64,000 bases of DNA from Marinobacter sediminum (GTDB taxonomy: Bacteria; Pseudomonadota; Gammaproteobacteria; Pseudomonadales; Oleiphilaceae): positions 496,001 through 560,000 of the forward strand of contig NZ_JAEMQH010000002.1 of the NCBI RefSeq assembly GCF_016820575.1. Direction: 5' to 3'. Numbering within the stretch: position 1 is the stretch's first letter; each line of letters starts with the position of its first letter. Positions 28,561 through 39,590 of the stretch are shown piece after piece. The notes beneath the pieces are model-generated. The model was not told the origin of the DNA and made no database searches. It saw only the letters and a list, made by a program, of their open reading frames with translations. The position numbers and the translations under genes were made by a program.

Positions 28561-29376
28561 ATGCTCAATCTGTTCTGGGCGGATGAAGGCGGACTGCCGG
28601 CTAATGACCGGGGTCTGGCCTACGGTGATGGTCTGTTTGAGACTGTCCGGATGCAGGGGCAGCAGGGCGTTCTGCTGTCGCGGCATGTCATGCGCCTGGT
28701 TCGTGACGCCGCGCGGCTGGGAATTGTGGTGTCGCGTGTGGAACTTAGTGATGTGTGCGCCCAGGCAGCACAGCGCTGGGCCGACAGCTTTGACAATGGC
28801 TGGGTGCTGAAGCTGATTCTGACCCGGGGTGCCGGTGGGCGTGGTTATCGCCCCGATGACAGCATGCGCCCAAACCTGCTGGTATCTGCGACCTCGCTTC
28901 CGCCTGAGCCTGATGCCGAAGGTGTGGTGGCGGATTTTTCCCGAGTACCGCTGTCGGTCCATCCGATGTTTGCCGGTATCAAATCCCTCAATCGACTCGA
29001 CCAGGTAATGGCCGCCCGTGAACTGCACGACGGGCTCTTTGAAGTGATTATGTCGAATCACGACGGTTACCTGGTTGAAGGCACACGAACCAACTTGCTG
29101 CTCAAGACCCGGGATGGCTGGGTAACACCGCCGGTTTCATCACTGGCCGTGGCCGGTGTCATGCGGGAGTGGTTGCTGGAGCGTCTGCGTGAGCGCGGCG
29201 AAACTGTGCTGGAGCGGCCGCTGGCCATTGCCGATTTGACCGGTCCCCGCTGCCAGGGGCTTTTCCTGCTCAACAGTGTGTTTGGCCTGGTTCCGGTGCG
29301 GCGTCTTGCCGATCAGGATTTGCCTGTCGATAACGGACTTGCGACAATCGTTCATCCCCACGATCTACTGGAATAA
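28561..29376 (+). CDS. pabC: Aminodeoxychorismate lyase
   Basis: The PLP enzyme that releases 4-aminobenzoate from aminodeoxychorismate for folate synthesis, 271 residues. Typical fold-type IV features are RGLAYGDGLFETVR near the start, the PLP Lys in GIKSLNRLDQVMAARE and EGTRTNLLL. It stands between fabF and mltG as in E. coli. Confidence 0.92.
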   Translation: MLNLFWADEGGLPANDRGLAYGDGLFETVRMQGQQGVLLSRHVMRLVRDAARLGIVVSRVELSDVCAQAAQRWADSFDNGWVLKLILTRGAGGRGYRPDDSMRPNLLVSATSLPPEPDAEGVVADFSRVPLSVHPMFAGIKSLNRLDQVMAARELHDGLFEVIMSNHDGYLVEGTRTNLLLKTRDGWVTPPVSSLAVAGVMREWLLERLRERGETVLERPLAIADLTGPRCQGLFLLNSVFGLVPVRRLADQDLPVDNGLATIVHPHDLLE

Positions 29377-29381
29377 TTCCC

Positions 29382-31084
<1,703 letters not shown>

Positions 31085-31123
31085 TTGCTTAATATTATCA
31101 ATTATTAAGGTGCGCTTGCGTCT

Positions 31124-31903
31124 ATGCTGGATGCTCGACTACTGAAGCTTCCGACCACCTCTCATCAGCATTGCCACGAGCACCACCAGATTGTTGTGGG
31201 GGTGAGAGGCGAGGCTGTCGTGAGTGTCGACGGCAAGGGATCCCAGTTAGACACATGGAAAGCCTGCCTGGTGCCTACGGGGGCTTGGCACGATTATCGT
31301 GGTGATCAACAGAATCACGTGCTGGTTATAAACCTTAATCCTGCAACCCCTATGACCTCTACCTCTGCCCATGCAGATTACGAGCAGATGGTGCGGGTAT
31401 TTGAAAAGCCACGCACGGTGCATATGGATAGCCGAATGCAAGGGATGGTTCAGTTCGCGGCGAGTGAATTCGACCGTTCCCCGGGCAATGCAACACTGCA
31501 CGGACACCTGGCGGCCAGTATCCTGTATTGCATGGCGGATCGGATCGTGGATCCGAAGGTTTACCCATCCAATCGCCATAGTCTCAGCCTGGGCGCCATT
31601 GAGCGTTACATCGTCGCTAATCTGCACCGGAAAATTTCAGTGAAAGAGTTGGCGGACGAGGCCTGTCTGGGTGTGAGCCGTTTTCATGAGGTCTTTCGGG
31701 ACGTGGCTGGCATCACGCCCCATCAGTTTCTGCTCCAGATTCGTCTTGATCAGGCTGTGAATCTGCTGGCGTCAACATCACTTTCTGTCTCGGAAATCAG
31801 TTATCGGGCTGGTTTTTCGTCTCAAAGCGCCCTGACAAATTCGCTGCGAAAACACAAAGGCATCACGCCGGCTAAATTGCAGGCATGTGGAGACGTTGCC
31901 TGA
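31124..31903 (+). CDS. AraC-family transcription regulator
   Basis: A 259-residue regulator. The N-terminal cupin-like sensing part starts with a His-rich stretch (HQHCHEHHQIVVGVRGEAVV), and the C-terminal double helix-turn-helix lies at about 160-255 (ISVKELADEACLGVSRFHEVFRDVAGITPHQFL and SEISYRAGFSSQSAL). It is 160 bases upstream of a proline-type symporter gene on the same strand. By analogy with PruR of Pseudomonas proline use it could sense proline or a related compound; that is inference. It is the first gene after the break in the tmk-holB order. Confidence 0.85.
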   Translation: MLDARLLKLPTTSHQHCHEHHQIVVGVRGEAVVSVDGKGSQLDTWKACLVPTGAWHDYRGDQQNHVLVINLNPATPMTSTSAHADYEQMVRVFEKPRTVHMDSRMQGMVQFAASEFDRSPGNATLHGHLAASILYCMADRIVDPKVYPSNRHSLSLGAIERYIVANLHRKISVKELADEACLGVSRFHEVFRDVAGITPHQFLLQIRLDQAVNLLASTSLSVSEISYRAGFSSQSALTNSLRKHKGITPAKLQACGDVA

Positions 31904-32062
31904 GTGGGTACAGTTCGCAGCTGACGGACTCGTTGTAGTTGGGGCGATGCTCGTCGAGAAGGCATTCAAGGAAACAAGAAGAACGGCATAGTGGCTCGCC
32001 ATCAGAGCGACCAAGTGCTTATCGAGCGGATAAAATCCGACTCATATAACTGGAGGAGCGTT

Positions 32063-33553
32063 ATGGCTATTGGTGTTTGGATCAGTCTATTTGCTTACTT
32101 TGCGGTCATGATCGCCATTGGCGTTTATGCGATGCGCACATCTACGTCTTCATCGGAAGACTACATGTTGGGTGGTCGATCGCTCAGTCCCAAAGTTGCG
32201 GCTCTGTCTGCCGGCGCTTCGGATATGAGCGGCTGGTTGCTGCTTGGGCTACCGGGAGCTCTGTATGTTTCTGGCCTGGGGTCAGCGTGGATCGGCATAG
32301 GCCTGCTTGTCGGTGCTTTCTTTAACTGGACTCTGGTTGCTCCCCGTCTTCGTGAGCAGACTGTTCACTACGGTAACGCCATCACGATTCCATCCTTCCT
32401 GGCGAATCGGTTCCCGACCCAGGCGCTCTCCCTGCGTACTGTGTCTGCGATTGTTATTGTTATTTTCTTCGCGGTATACACGGCATCGGGACTTGTTGCC
32501 GGTGGCAAGCTGTTTGAAAGTGCTTTTGCTGGCATTTTCAACTTCGGAGGCCTGAGTGATTACGCAGTCGGGATCGTGATTACCCTGGGTGTTGTGCTGG
32601 TGTACACGGTTGTGGGCGGTTTCCTCGCGGTGAGCATGACCGACTTTGTGCAGGGCTGCATTATGATGCTCGCGCTGGTGATCATGCCGCTTGTAGTGCT
32701 CTTTGGTGAAGGCGGCGGCGGATTCGCCCAAGCATCACAGACTCTGAATGAGGTTGACCCCAATCTGCTGTCCTGGACGGAAGGCTTAACCATTATTGGT
32801 TGGTTGTCAGCGGTCACCTGGGGACTGGGCTATTTTGGCCAACCGCACATCATTGTGCGTTTTATGGCAATCCGCACACTGAAAGACGTCCCGACGGCAC
32901 GTAACATCGGTATGAGCTGGATGGCGATTTCGCTGATTGGTGCGGTCTCTCTTGGTATCTTTGGCCGGGCGTATGCAGTGCGTAATGGTATGGATATCCA
33001 GGATCCGGAAACGATCTTCATCATCCTGTCTGATTTGTTGTTCCACCCGCTGATCACCGGCTTCCTCTATGCGGCACTGTTGGCAGCGGTCATGAGCACC
33101 ATTTCCAGCCAGCTGTTGGTGTCATCTTCCTCGCTAACAGAAGATTTCTATCGTCTGTTCCTGCGTAAGGAAGCGAGTGACCGAGAGTGCGTTAACGTTG
33201 GTCGGCTTTGTGTCGTGCTGGTTGGCCTGGTGGCTGCCGTCATCGCATCTGATCCCAACTCTCAGGTGCTGGCGCTGGTCAGTAACGCCTGGGCAGGTTT
33301 CGGCGCCGCCTTTGGTCCGCTGATTATTCTGTCGCTGATGTGGCCGCGCACTAATGGTGCTGGCGCCCTCGCAGGTATGATCGCCGGTGCCGGAACGGTC
33401 ATGATCTGGATTTCGCTGGGATGGAACGGTGAATTCATGGGTGGCCCAGGCGTTTATGAGATCATTCCAGGGTTCATCGCTGCGTGGGTAGCTATCATGG
33501 TGGTTAGCCTTGCAACTGCTGATGCTGGCGAATATCAGGCGATTTCCCGCTAA
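32063..33553 (+). CDS. Sodium:proline-type symporter, first copy (SSS family)
   Basis: A 496-residue carrier of the solute:sodium symporter family, with about 12-13 membrane segments. The start at 32063 has GGAGGA nine bases upstream; a start at 31991 would add 24 unconserved residues. Typical PutP motifs include EDYMLGGRSL, SAGASDMSGWLLLGLPG with sodium-site Asp54 (Asp55 in E. coli), YFGQPHIIVRFMAI and MSTISSQLLVSSSSLTEDFY. Proline is the likely substrate but related amino acids or betaines are possible. No putA is nearby. A second paralogue follows. Confidence 0.88.
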   Translation: MAIGVWISLFAYFAVMIAIGVYAMRTSTSSSEDYMLGGRSLSPKVAALSAGASDMSGWLLLGLPGALYVSGLGSAWIGIGLLVGAFFNWTLVAPRLREQTVHYGNAITIPSFLANRFPTQALSLRTVSAIVIVIFFAVYTASGLVAGGKLFESAFAGIFNFGGLSDYAVGIVITLGVVLVYTVVGGFLAVSMTDFVQGCIMMLALVIMPLVVLFGEGGGGFAQASQTLNEVDPNLLSWTEGLTIIGWLSAVTWGLGYFGQPHIIVRFMAIRTLKDVPTARNIGMSWMAISLIGAVSLGIFGRAYAVRNGMDIQDPETIFIILSDLLFHPLITGFLYAALLAAVMSTISSQLLVSSSSLTEDFYRLFLRKEASDRECVNVGRLCVVLVGLVAAVIASDPNSQVLALVSNAWAGFGAAFGPLIILSLMWPRTNGAGALAGMIAGAGTVMIWISLGWNGEFMGGPGVYEIIPGFIAAWVAIMVVSLATADAGEYQAISR

Positions 33554-33585
33554 CGCGGTGCGTACATTGTTCTCTTAGTAACGAA

Positions 33586-33614
33586 TGAAAGGGCTCCTGC
33601 GGGAGCCCTTTTTT
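33586..33614 (+). terminator. Terminator after the first symporter gene
   Basis: AAGGGCTCC-TGC-GGAGCCCTT stem and a run of T, 33 bases after the stop codon. It separates the two symporter genes into different transcripts. Confidence 0.9.
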
Positions 33615-33772
33615 GTTGCCGGGATTCATCGGCGCACGATGCCTTATCGGTTACGTTTTTGGTGAAAAATGACCTGAGTTTTAAAAAAACTCGGCGTTTT
33701 GGACGATTTATCAAAAAGATCGTAGGATTTTGCAAGCCTGTGATCAGTAGTAATACTAACGTACGCAGGTCT

Positions 33773-33807
33773 GTAACTTACCTTGGAGCGTGGTCTCGCT
33801 CCGTTAC
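33773..33807 (+). ncRNA. Nested hairpin in the leader of the second symporter gene
   Basis: Inner stem GGAGCG/CGCTCC (33785-33802) with a six-base loop; outer stem GTAAC/GTTAC (33773-33777 and 33803-33807) with a seven-base bulge on one side only. It lies 110 bases before the start codon and is not followed by a T-run, so it is not a simple terminator. Role unknown. Confidence 0.4.
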
Positions 33808-33917
33808 GGTTTTGAGTTCTTTGGGTTGTCCTTTCCATCCTGTATCCAGGGTGCGGAAGGAGAGCCGTTCCAAAACCAATAATAACTAACCCAGATAGCG
33901 CACCGGGAGAAAACGAA

Positions 33918-35411
33918 ATGATAGGAAACAGTGTTGGGATAAGTATTACCTTCCTGGCCTACATTCTGCTAATGCTAGGCATTGGCTATGTGGCCTGGAA
34001 GCGTACCTCGAATTTGTCCGATTACATCTTGGGCGGCCGGAGTCTTGGCCCCCTGCCTTCTGCGATCAGTGCCGGTGCGTCCGACATGAGTGGTTGGCTG
34101 TTGCTGGGGTTGCCGGGCTATGCCTACGCCGCCGGCTATGAGGCCATCTGGATCGCTGTTGGCCTGTTGGCGGGCACCTGGCTGAACTGGCTGTTCGTTG
34201 CCAGCCGTTTACGGACATATTCCCTGTCCGCCGGCGACTCGCTGACACTGCCATCCTACTTCGAGAACCGCTTCAGTGACACGAGCCGCGTCCTGCGTGT
34301 GGTGTGTGCCTTCTTCATTCTGATGTTCTTCTTGTTCTACACCAGCTCCGGTCTGGTTGCAGGTGGCAAGCTGTTTGAAACGGTCTTCGGTCTTGATTAC
34401 ACGATTGCTGTGATTGTCGGCACCGTCGCTGTGGTTTCGTACACCTTCTTTGGTGGCTTCCTGGCGGTAACCTGGACTGACGTCATCCAGGGTCTGCTGA
34501 TGTTCGCCGCGCTGTTGCTGGTGCCGATTATGGCCATTAATGCCGACGGCGGCTGGAGTGCAACCACCGCAGCGATGGAAGCGAAAAACCCAGAGTTCCT
34601 GGACGCCTTCACGAGTACCGATGGTACTGCGCTGGGTATTCTCTCAATCCTGTCCCTGCTGGGCTGGGGTCTGGGCTACTTTGGTCAGCCGCACATTCTT
34701 GCGCGCTTCAAGGCCATCCGTAGTGAGGATGACGTGCCAGCGGCTCGCCGTATCGCAGTAACCTGGAGTGCTTTTGGTCTGCTGGGCGCTCTGCTGTGTG
34801 GTTTCGCTGCCATTGGCTACTTCGAGACACCGCTGGAAGACGGTGAGCGTGCCTTCATGCTGCTTGTTGATGCATTGTTCCATCCGGTGATTGCCGGTGT
34901 TCTGCTTGCCGCCATCCTGGCAGCGATTATGAGCACCGCCGATTCCCAGCTGCTGGTGTCCTCATCAGCCCTGGCGGAAGACTTCTACAAGGCGCTGTTC
35001 CGCAAGGAAGCATCCCAGGAAGAGCTGGTATGGGTAGGTCGTCTGGCCGTGGTTGGTATCGCGATCATCGCCTGTATTCTTGGTCTTAATCCGGACAGCA
35101 AGGTGCTGGAGCTGGTTTCTTACGCTTGGGCTGGTTTCGGTGCGGCCTTTGGTCCGGCCCTGATCCTGTCGCTGTTCTGGCGTAACATGACTCGCAATGG
35201 TGCTATTGCCGGTATCGTTGTTGGTGGTGCCACCGTGGTGATCTGGGGCAACATGTCCGGCGGCCTGCTGGACCTGTACGAGATTATTCCGGGCTTCATC
35301 CTGGCGACCATTGCCATTGTTCTGGTTTCCAAGTTCGGTGATAAGCCGCACGCGGAAATCCTGGCCGGCTTCGATAAGGCCATCAAAGCGCGTTACCACA
35401 ACCTGCCGTGA
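33918..35411 (+). CDS. Sodium:proline-type symporter, second copy (SSS family)
   Basis: A 497-residue paralogue of the preceding carrier, with the same layout: SDYILGGRSLGP, SAGASDMSGWLLLGLPG with Asp56 at the sodium site, GYFGQPHILARFKAI and MSTADSQLLVSSSALAEDFYKAL. The sequence differs enough from the first copy that the duplication is old. It has its own long leader and terminators, so it is probably expressed separately. Proline is likely; another zwitterionic solute is possible. Confidence 0.9.
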   Translation: MIGNSVGISITFLAYILLMLGIGYVAWKRTSNLSDYILGGRSLGPLPSAISAGASDMSGWLLLGLPGYAYAAGYEAIWIAVGLLAGTWLNWLFVASRLRTYSLSAGDSLTLPSYFENRFSDTSRVLRVVCAFFILMFFLFYTSSGLVAGGKLFETVFGLDYTIAVIVGTVAVVSYTFFGGFLAVTWTDVIQGLLMFAALLLVPIMAINADGGWSATTAAMEAKNPEFLDAFTSTDGTALGILSILSLLGWGLGYFGQPHILARFKAIRSEDDVPAARRIAVTWSAFGLLGALLCGFAAIGYFETPLEDGERAFMLLVDALFHPVIAGVLLAAILAAIMSTADSQLLVSSSALAEDFYKALFRKEASQEELVWVGRLAVVGIAIIACILGLNPDSKVLELVSYAWAGFGAAFGPALILSLFWRNMTRNGAIAGIVVGGATVVIWGNMSGGLLDLYEIIPGFILATIAIVLVSKFGDKPHAEILAGFDKAIKARYHNLP

Positions 35412-35418
35412 CGGCTGG

Positions 35419-35451
35419 ATCTGGCCTCTGGCTAAAAAGCCGGGGCCAGAT
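35419..35451 (+). repeat. Long hairpin after the second symporter gene
   Basis: ATCTGGCC (35419-35426) pairs with GGCCAGAT (35444-35451), enclosing an inner stem with an AAAA loop. It has no T-run and directly precedes a proper terminator, so it may protect the 3' end of the mRNA. Confidence 0.65.
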
Positions 35452-35461
35452 TGGTAGGCAC

Positions 35462-35498
35462 AAAAGCCCTCGTCATTCGTGACGGGGGCTTTTTTTTT
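35462..35498 (+). terminator. Terminator after the second symporter gene
   Basis: AAGCCC-T-CGTCA-TTCG-TGACG-GGGGCTT with a stable TTCG tetraloop and a run of nine T. Confidence 0.93.
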
Positions 35499-35647
35499 GC
35501 TTGCGGGCCGGGCGCTGCCCCGGAACGCTCTAATACATAGGTCGAAGGCGGCGCTGTGTTGCTGGCAGTCGTTTCGTCAAAGCGCTACCGTGATAAGTTG
35601 TTAGGAAGCGCCCCGTAATAATTATAAGCATCTGAGGATAAAGACAT

Positions 35648-36655
35648 ATGAACAGGAACACTCTGTGTAAATCCGCTATGGGTGTGGTTGCCGCAGCCGC
35701 CGTTTCGCTGTCAGCCAGCGTGCAGGCCGAAGGCAATTACGTGATGGGTACCGCCACCACCGGTGGGACCTATTATCCGGTCGGTGTGGCAATCTCCACG
35801 CTGATCAAGGTGAAGCTCGAGCCGCAAACCAACATCTCGGTTTCTGCCATCAGTTCTGCCGGCTCCGGTGAGAACCTCAAGCTGATGGACGAAGGGCAGA
35901 TCCAGTTCGGCATTCTTCAGGGTCTTTACGGCGCCTACGCCTGGAATGGTACCGGCCCGGTCCCCAAGCCTTACAAGAACCTTCGCTCCGTCTCCATGCT
36001 GTGGCAGAACGTTGAGCACTTCGTGGTGCGCAACAGCGTGGTCGACACCGGCACCATTTCTGACATGACCAACCTGTACGATGAGAGCTTCTCCATTGGT
36101 GCCCGCAACTCCGGTACCGAAGGCTCAGGTCGCTTTATCCTGGGTAAGGTTGGCGTCGATCTGGAGCAGGTGGACATCGCTTACCTGGGCTACGGCCCCA
36201 GTGCTGATGCCATGCAGAACGGCAACATCGACGGCATGAACATTCCCGCTGGTGTGCCTGCTTCCGCGGTGACCCGCGCCTACGCCAATCTGGGCAAAGA
36301 CATTACTACCCTGGACTTCACTGCGGAGCAGCTGGCCCAGGTAAACAGCGACTTTGAGCTGTGGACCCCGTACACCATTCCTGCCGGCACTTACCCGAAT
36401 CAGGACAAGGACATCAACACGATTGCCCAGCCAAATATCATGGCGGCCCGTGCCGATGTCCCGGAAGAGGACGTGTACCAGATCACCAAGACAATCTACG
36501 CCAACCTGCCGTTCCTGAATAACATCCACCCGGCCACCAAGGCCATGGCGCTGGAAAAGGCGATTGCCGGCCTGCCGATGCCGCTGCATCCGGGCGCTGC
36601 TCGTTTCTATCGGGAGCAGGGCATCGATATTCCTGAGCGACTGATCGCGGAGTAA
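35648..36655 (+). CDS. TAXI-type TRAP transporter solute-binding protein
   Basis: A 335-residue periplasmic protein with signal peptide (1-27, cleavage after VQA) and the TAXI-family start YVMGTATTGGTYYPVGVAIS, then SSAGSGENLKLMDEGQIQFGILQ. TAXI proteins deliver substrate to TRAP permeases that use an ion gradient. The sequence does not reveal the ligand; TAXI proteins are poorly characterised, with glutamate/glutamine-like and other acids reported or proposed. The fused permease gene starts two bases after its stop codon. Confidence 0.9.
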   Translation: MNRNTLCKSAMGVVAAAAVSLSASVQAEGNYVMGTATTGGTYYPVGVAISTLIKVKLEPQTNISVSAISSAGSGENLKLMDEGQIQFGILQGLYGAYAWNGTGPVPKPYKNLRSVSMLWQNVEHFVVRNSVVDTGTISDMTNLYDESFSIGARNSGTEGSGRFILGKVGVDLEQVDIAYLGYGPSADAMQNGNIDGMNIPAGVPASAVTRAYANLGKDITTLDFTAEQLAQVNSDFELWTPYTIPAGTYPNQDKDINTIAQPNIMAARADVPEEDVYQITKTIYANLPFLNNIHPATKAMALEKAIAGLPMPLHPGAARFYREQGIDIPERLIAE

Positions 36656-36657
36656 AC

Positions 36658-38805
36658 GTGGCGGAGCAACCAACCAGCGAACCTCATATCGAGGTTCGCG
36701 ACGAAAGCGCCAGCGACGCCAGCGAACGCCTTGATCACCGGCTCCTCGGACCGGTGATTTTTGGTTTAGCCATCGTCACGTCGCTGATTCATCTGTACTT
36801 CAATACTGTGTCCACACTCTCCGAGCTGTGGACGTCGGCGTTGCACTTTGGCCTGTTCGGGCTGATTTGTGCGCTCACCACTCCCATGCTGAGGGTGCGC
36901 TCCGTGGCTGGCCAACGGGCCGTGTTGGGCGTTGACGTGTTTCTCGGGCTGGCTGCACTGGCCTGCGCGATCTACCTGATGCTGTTTGAGAACGCGCTCT
37001 ATGATCGGGGTGTCAATTTCAGCACCGGCGACTGGATATTCTCCATTGCCGCAGTGTTGCTGATTTTGGAATTTGCGCGCCGCACCGTGGGTTGGTTTAT
37101 CCCGGTGCTGTGCATTCTCGCGTTGTCCTACGTCGCCTGGTGGGGTCAGTACGTGGACGGTATCTTCAACTTCCCGGGGTTGACCTGGGAAACCGTTCTG
37201 TTCCGTTCCTACATTGGTGGTCAGGGCATGCTCGGCTCCATTGCCCGGATCTCCTGGACCTATGTGTTCATGTTCATCCTGTTTGGGGCCTTCCTGGTGA
37301 AATCCGGCGCCGGTGACTTCATCATCGAGCTGGCCCGGTGCGCGGCAGGCCGCTTTGTCGGTGGCCCGGGTTTCGTGGCGGTGTTCTCCTCCGGCCTGAT
37401 GGGTTCTGTCTCGGGCTCCAGTGTTGCCAACACCGTGTCCACTGGCGTGATCACTATTCCGTTGATGCGCAAGGCCGGCTTTCCGGCGCGCTTTGCAGCG
37501 GGTGTTGAGGCCGCGGCTTTCACCGGTGGTCAGCTGATGCCGCCGGTGATGGGGGCAGGGGCGTTCATCATGGCCTCGTACACCCAGGTATCCTACCTCA
37601 CCATCATCTCCGTGGCGGCACTGCCGGCCCTGCTGTATTTCCTGTCGGTGGCGATGTTTGTTCGTATCGAGGCCAAGCGCAGCCATGCCGTCAAACTGGA
37701 AGATGAGGAAGCCCCCACCCTGAAGGAGGTGCTCAAAGACGGCTGGCATTTCCTGTTGCCGTTGGTGGTTCTGGTGGCAGCGCTGGTCTATGGTTTTACG
37801 CCCACCTACGCGGCCGGTATTGCCATTCTGTCGGTGATCGTTGCGTCCTGGCTGTCGAAACACCCAATGGGCCCTAAAGACATTCTGGAAGCTCTGGTGA
37901 TGGGTACCCGCAACATCACCACCACGGCGATTCTGCTGATCACAGTGGGGCTGATTGTCATGGTGGTGTCGACCACCGGCATAGGTAATACCTTCTCAAT
38001 CATGATTACCGACTGGGCCGGCGGCAGCCTGCTGATTACCATCGTTCTGGTGGCGCTGGCGTCCCTGATCCTGGGGATGGGTTTGCCGGTGACGGCGGCC
38101 TATATCGTACTGGCCACACTGTCGGCTCCGGCAATCTATAACCTGATCGCCCAGAGTCAGTTGTTAGACTTGGTGATGAGCGGGAATCTGCCGGAACAGG
38201 CCAAGTCAATCTTCATGCTGGTGGCGCCGGACAAGATGAACCTGCTGAACGCGCCGATGGACCAGGCGACCGCCCAGCAGTTACTGGCGTCGGTGCCGGA
38301 TACCTTCAGTTCGCAGTTGTTGGAACAGGCCTTGTCGCCCGCAACCTTGTCGATGGCGCTGGTGGCTGCCCACATGGTGATCTTCTGGTTGTCCCAGGAT
38401 TCCAACGTAACGCCACCGGTGTGCCTGACGGCGTTCGCTGCGGCCGCCATCGCCGGCACGCCCCAGATGCGCACCGGTTTCACCGCATGGAAGCTGGCCA
38501 AGGGGCTGTACATCGTACCGCTGTTGTTTGCCTACTCACCGCTGATTACCGGCGACTTTGACCAGATGCTGCAGGTGTTCTGTTTTGCCTTGTTCGGCAT
38601 CTACGCCATCGTAGCGGGGCTTGAGGGGTATCTGGAACATCCACTCAATCCGCTTGTGCGCTTGCTGATGTTCCCGATTGGCGTGCTCATGCTCTGGCCT
38701 CACGGCCAGATTGCGTTGGACGTGACAGGGCTGGTGATCTTCATCATCGCCTTCGTATGGAGCAGTCGCCAGGGTCGGCGGATGTCCATGCCGGCCACTG
38801 CATGA
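36658..38805 (+). CDS. TRAP transporter fused permease (4TM-12TM)
   Basis: A 715-residue integral membrane protein with GTG start. The N-terminal third contains the small four-helix subunit and the remainder the large subunit with about 12 membrane spans, including the conserved GSVSGSSVANTVSTGVITIPLMRK and GQLMPPVMGAGAF segments and LGMGLPVTAAYIVL. Fusion of both subunits is the rule in TAXI-TRAP systems. It forms an operon with the binding protein before it, and the TSUP gene starts 13 bases after it. Confidence 0.92.
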   Translation: MAEQPTSEPHIEVRDESASDASERLDHRLLGPVIFGLAIVTSLIHLYFNTVSTLSELWTSALHFGLFGLICALTTPMLRVRSVAGQRAVLGVDVFLGLAALACAIYLMLFENALYDRGVNFSTGDWIFSIAAVLLILEFARRTVGWFIPVLCILALSYVAWWGQYVDGIFNFPGLTWETVLFRSYIGGQGMLGSIARISWTYVFMFILFGAFLVKSGAGDFIIELARCAAGRFVGGPGFVAVFSSGLMGSVSGSSVANTVSTGVITIPLMRKAGFPARFAAGVEAAAFTGGQLMPPVMGAGAFIMASYTQVSYLTIISVAALPALLYFLSVAMFVRIEAKRSHAVKLEDEEAPTLKEVLKDGWHFLLPLVVLVAALVYGFTPTYAAGIAILSVIVASWLSKHPMGPKDILEALVMGTRNITTTAILLITVGLIVMVVSTTGIGNTFSIMITDWAGGSLLITIVLVALASLILGMGLPVTAAYIVLATLSAPAIYNLIAQSQLLDLVMSGNLPEQAKSIFMLVAPDKMNLLNAPMDQATAQQLLASVPDTFSSQLLEQALSPATLSMALVAAHMVIFWLSQDSNVTPPVCLTAFAAAAIAGTPQMRTGFTAWKLAKGLYIVPLLFAYSPLITGDFDQMLQVFCFALFGIYAIVAGLEGYLEHPLNPLVRLLMFPIGVLMLWPHGQIALDVTGLVIFIIAFVWSSRQGRRMSMPATA

Positions 38806-38818
38806 CGGAACCCCGGCT

Positions 38819-39565
38819 ATGACACTGCTGGAAATCCTGGCGCTGTTGGCGCTGGGTGGCATCGCCGGCTTCATCAACGTGCTGTCGGCCGGTGGCTCCA
38901 TGCTGACCCTGCCGTTGTTGATGTTCCTTGGCTTGCCACCCCAGGTGGCCAACGGCACCAACCGGGTGGCTATCACCTTGCAGAGTATCACCGCGGTGGG
39001 CAGCTTCCACCGCATGGGGCACGGCAACCTCATAGTGAGCCTGCGCCTGGCCGTGCCTGCGGTTCTGGGTTCGTTACTGGGGGCTTGGGTGGCGACCTGG
39101 GTGCCCGATGCGGTATTCGAGGTGGTCTTAGTCTCGGCTATGATCGGTGCCTCGGTATTCATGCTGTTGCCGCAACCCAATCTGGATACCCGCCCACTGA
39201 CCGTGGACCGGCTGACCCCGGCCATTTATCTGGCAATGTTCTTTGTCGGGATGTATGGCGGGTTTATCCAGGTGGGTGTCGGGGTGCTGTTTATTGTGGT
39301 CCTGTACCACATGCTCAAGATTGATCTTCGGCAGGTGAACGTGCTCAAGGTGTCCATTGTCCTGCCTTTCACCTTTGCGGCGCTGGTGGTCTTTGCGATT
39401 AACGACCAGGTCCGCTGGGGTGTGGGGCTGACCCTGGCCCTGGGCAATGTCACCGGTGCCTTCATTGCCACTCATGTGAATATGAGCAAGCAGGGCGCGC
39501 GTTGGGTGAAGGCAATCACTCTGGTGATGGTGGCTGCCATTCTGGTTCGACTGGTTTTTTATTGA
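38819..39565 (+). CDS. TSUP-family (TauE/SafE) membrane permease
   Basis: The 248 residues have about eight membrane segments and the family-typical N-terminal GGIAGFINVLSAGGSMLTLPLLMFLGLPP and the second-half repeat MYGGFIQVGVGVLF. TSUP proteins move sulfite, sulfoacetate and other organosulfur or anionic compounds, usually outward. Its place after a TAXI-TRAP uptake system suggests export of a by-product or exchange of a related anion; that is inference. Confidence 0.85.
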   Translation: MTLLEILALLALGGIAGFINVLSAGGSMLTLPLLMFLGLPPQVANGTNRVAITLQSITAVGSFHRMGHGNLIVSLRLAVPAVLGSLLGAWVATWVPDAVFEVVLVSAMIGASVFMLLPQPNLDTRPLTVDRLTPAIYLAMFFVGMYGGFIQVGVGVLFIVVLYHMLKIDLRQVNVLKVSIVLPFTFAALVVFAINDQVRWGVGLTLALGNVTGAFIATHVNMSKQGARWVKAITLVMVAAILVRLVFY

Positions 39566-39590
39566 TAACCGAATAACGAGGTTTTTGACG

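Larger units (their letters stand above)
33554..33917 (+). other. 364-base gap before the second symporter gene: terminator plus structured leader
   Basis: After the terminator at 33586-33614 the rest (to 33917) holds no convincing gene. It contains several potential hairpins: GAGTTT/AAACTC near 33674-33690, CCTGTG/CGCAGG around 33737-33770 and the nested one at 33773-33807. A GGGAG ribosome site lies just before the ATG at 33918. A long regulated leader is likely. Confidence 0.55.

Noticed and set aside
31085..31123. Remnant of holB after tmk
   Set aside because: The 39-base AT-rich gap has no coding similarity; holB is simply not here.
33659..33889. Possible 76-codon gene between the two symporter genes
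   Set aside because: No ribosome site, no similarity, and it runs through several hairpins; treated as leader RNA.
36766..37863. 365-codon open frame on the minus strand, His/Gln-rich
   Set aside because: Antisense to the TRAP permease; the composition is the complement of hydrophobic codons.
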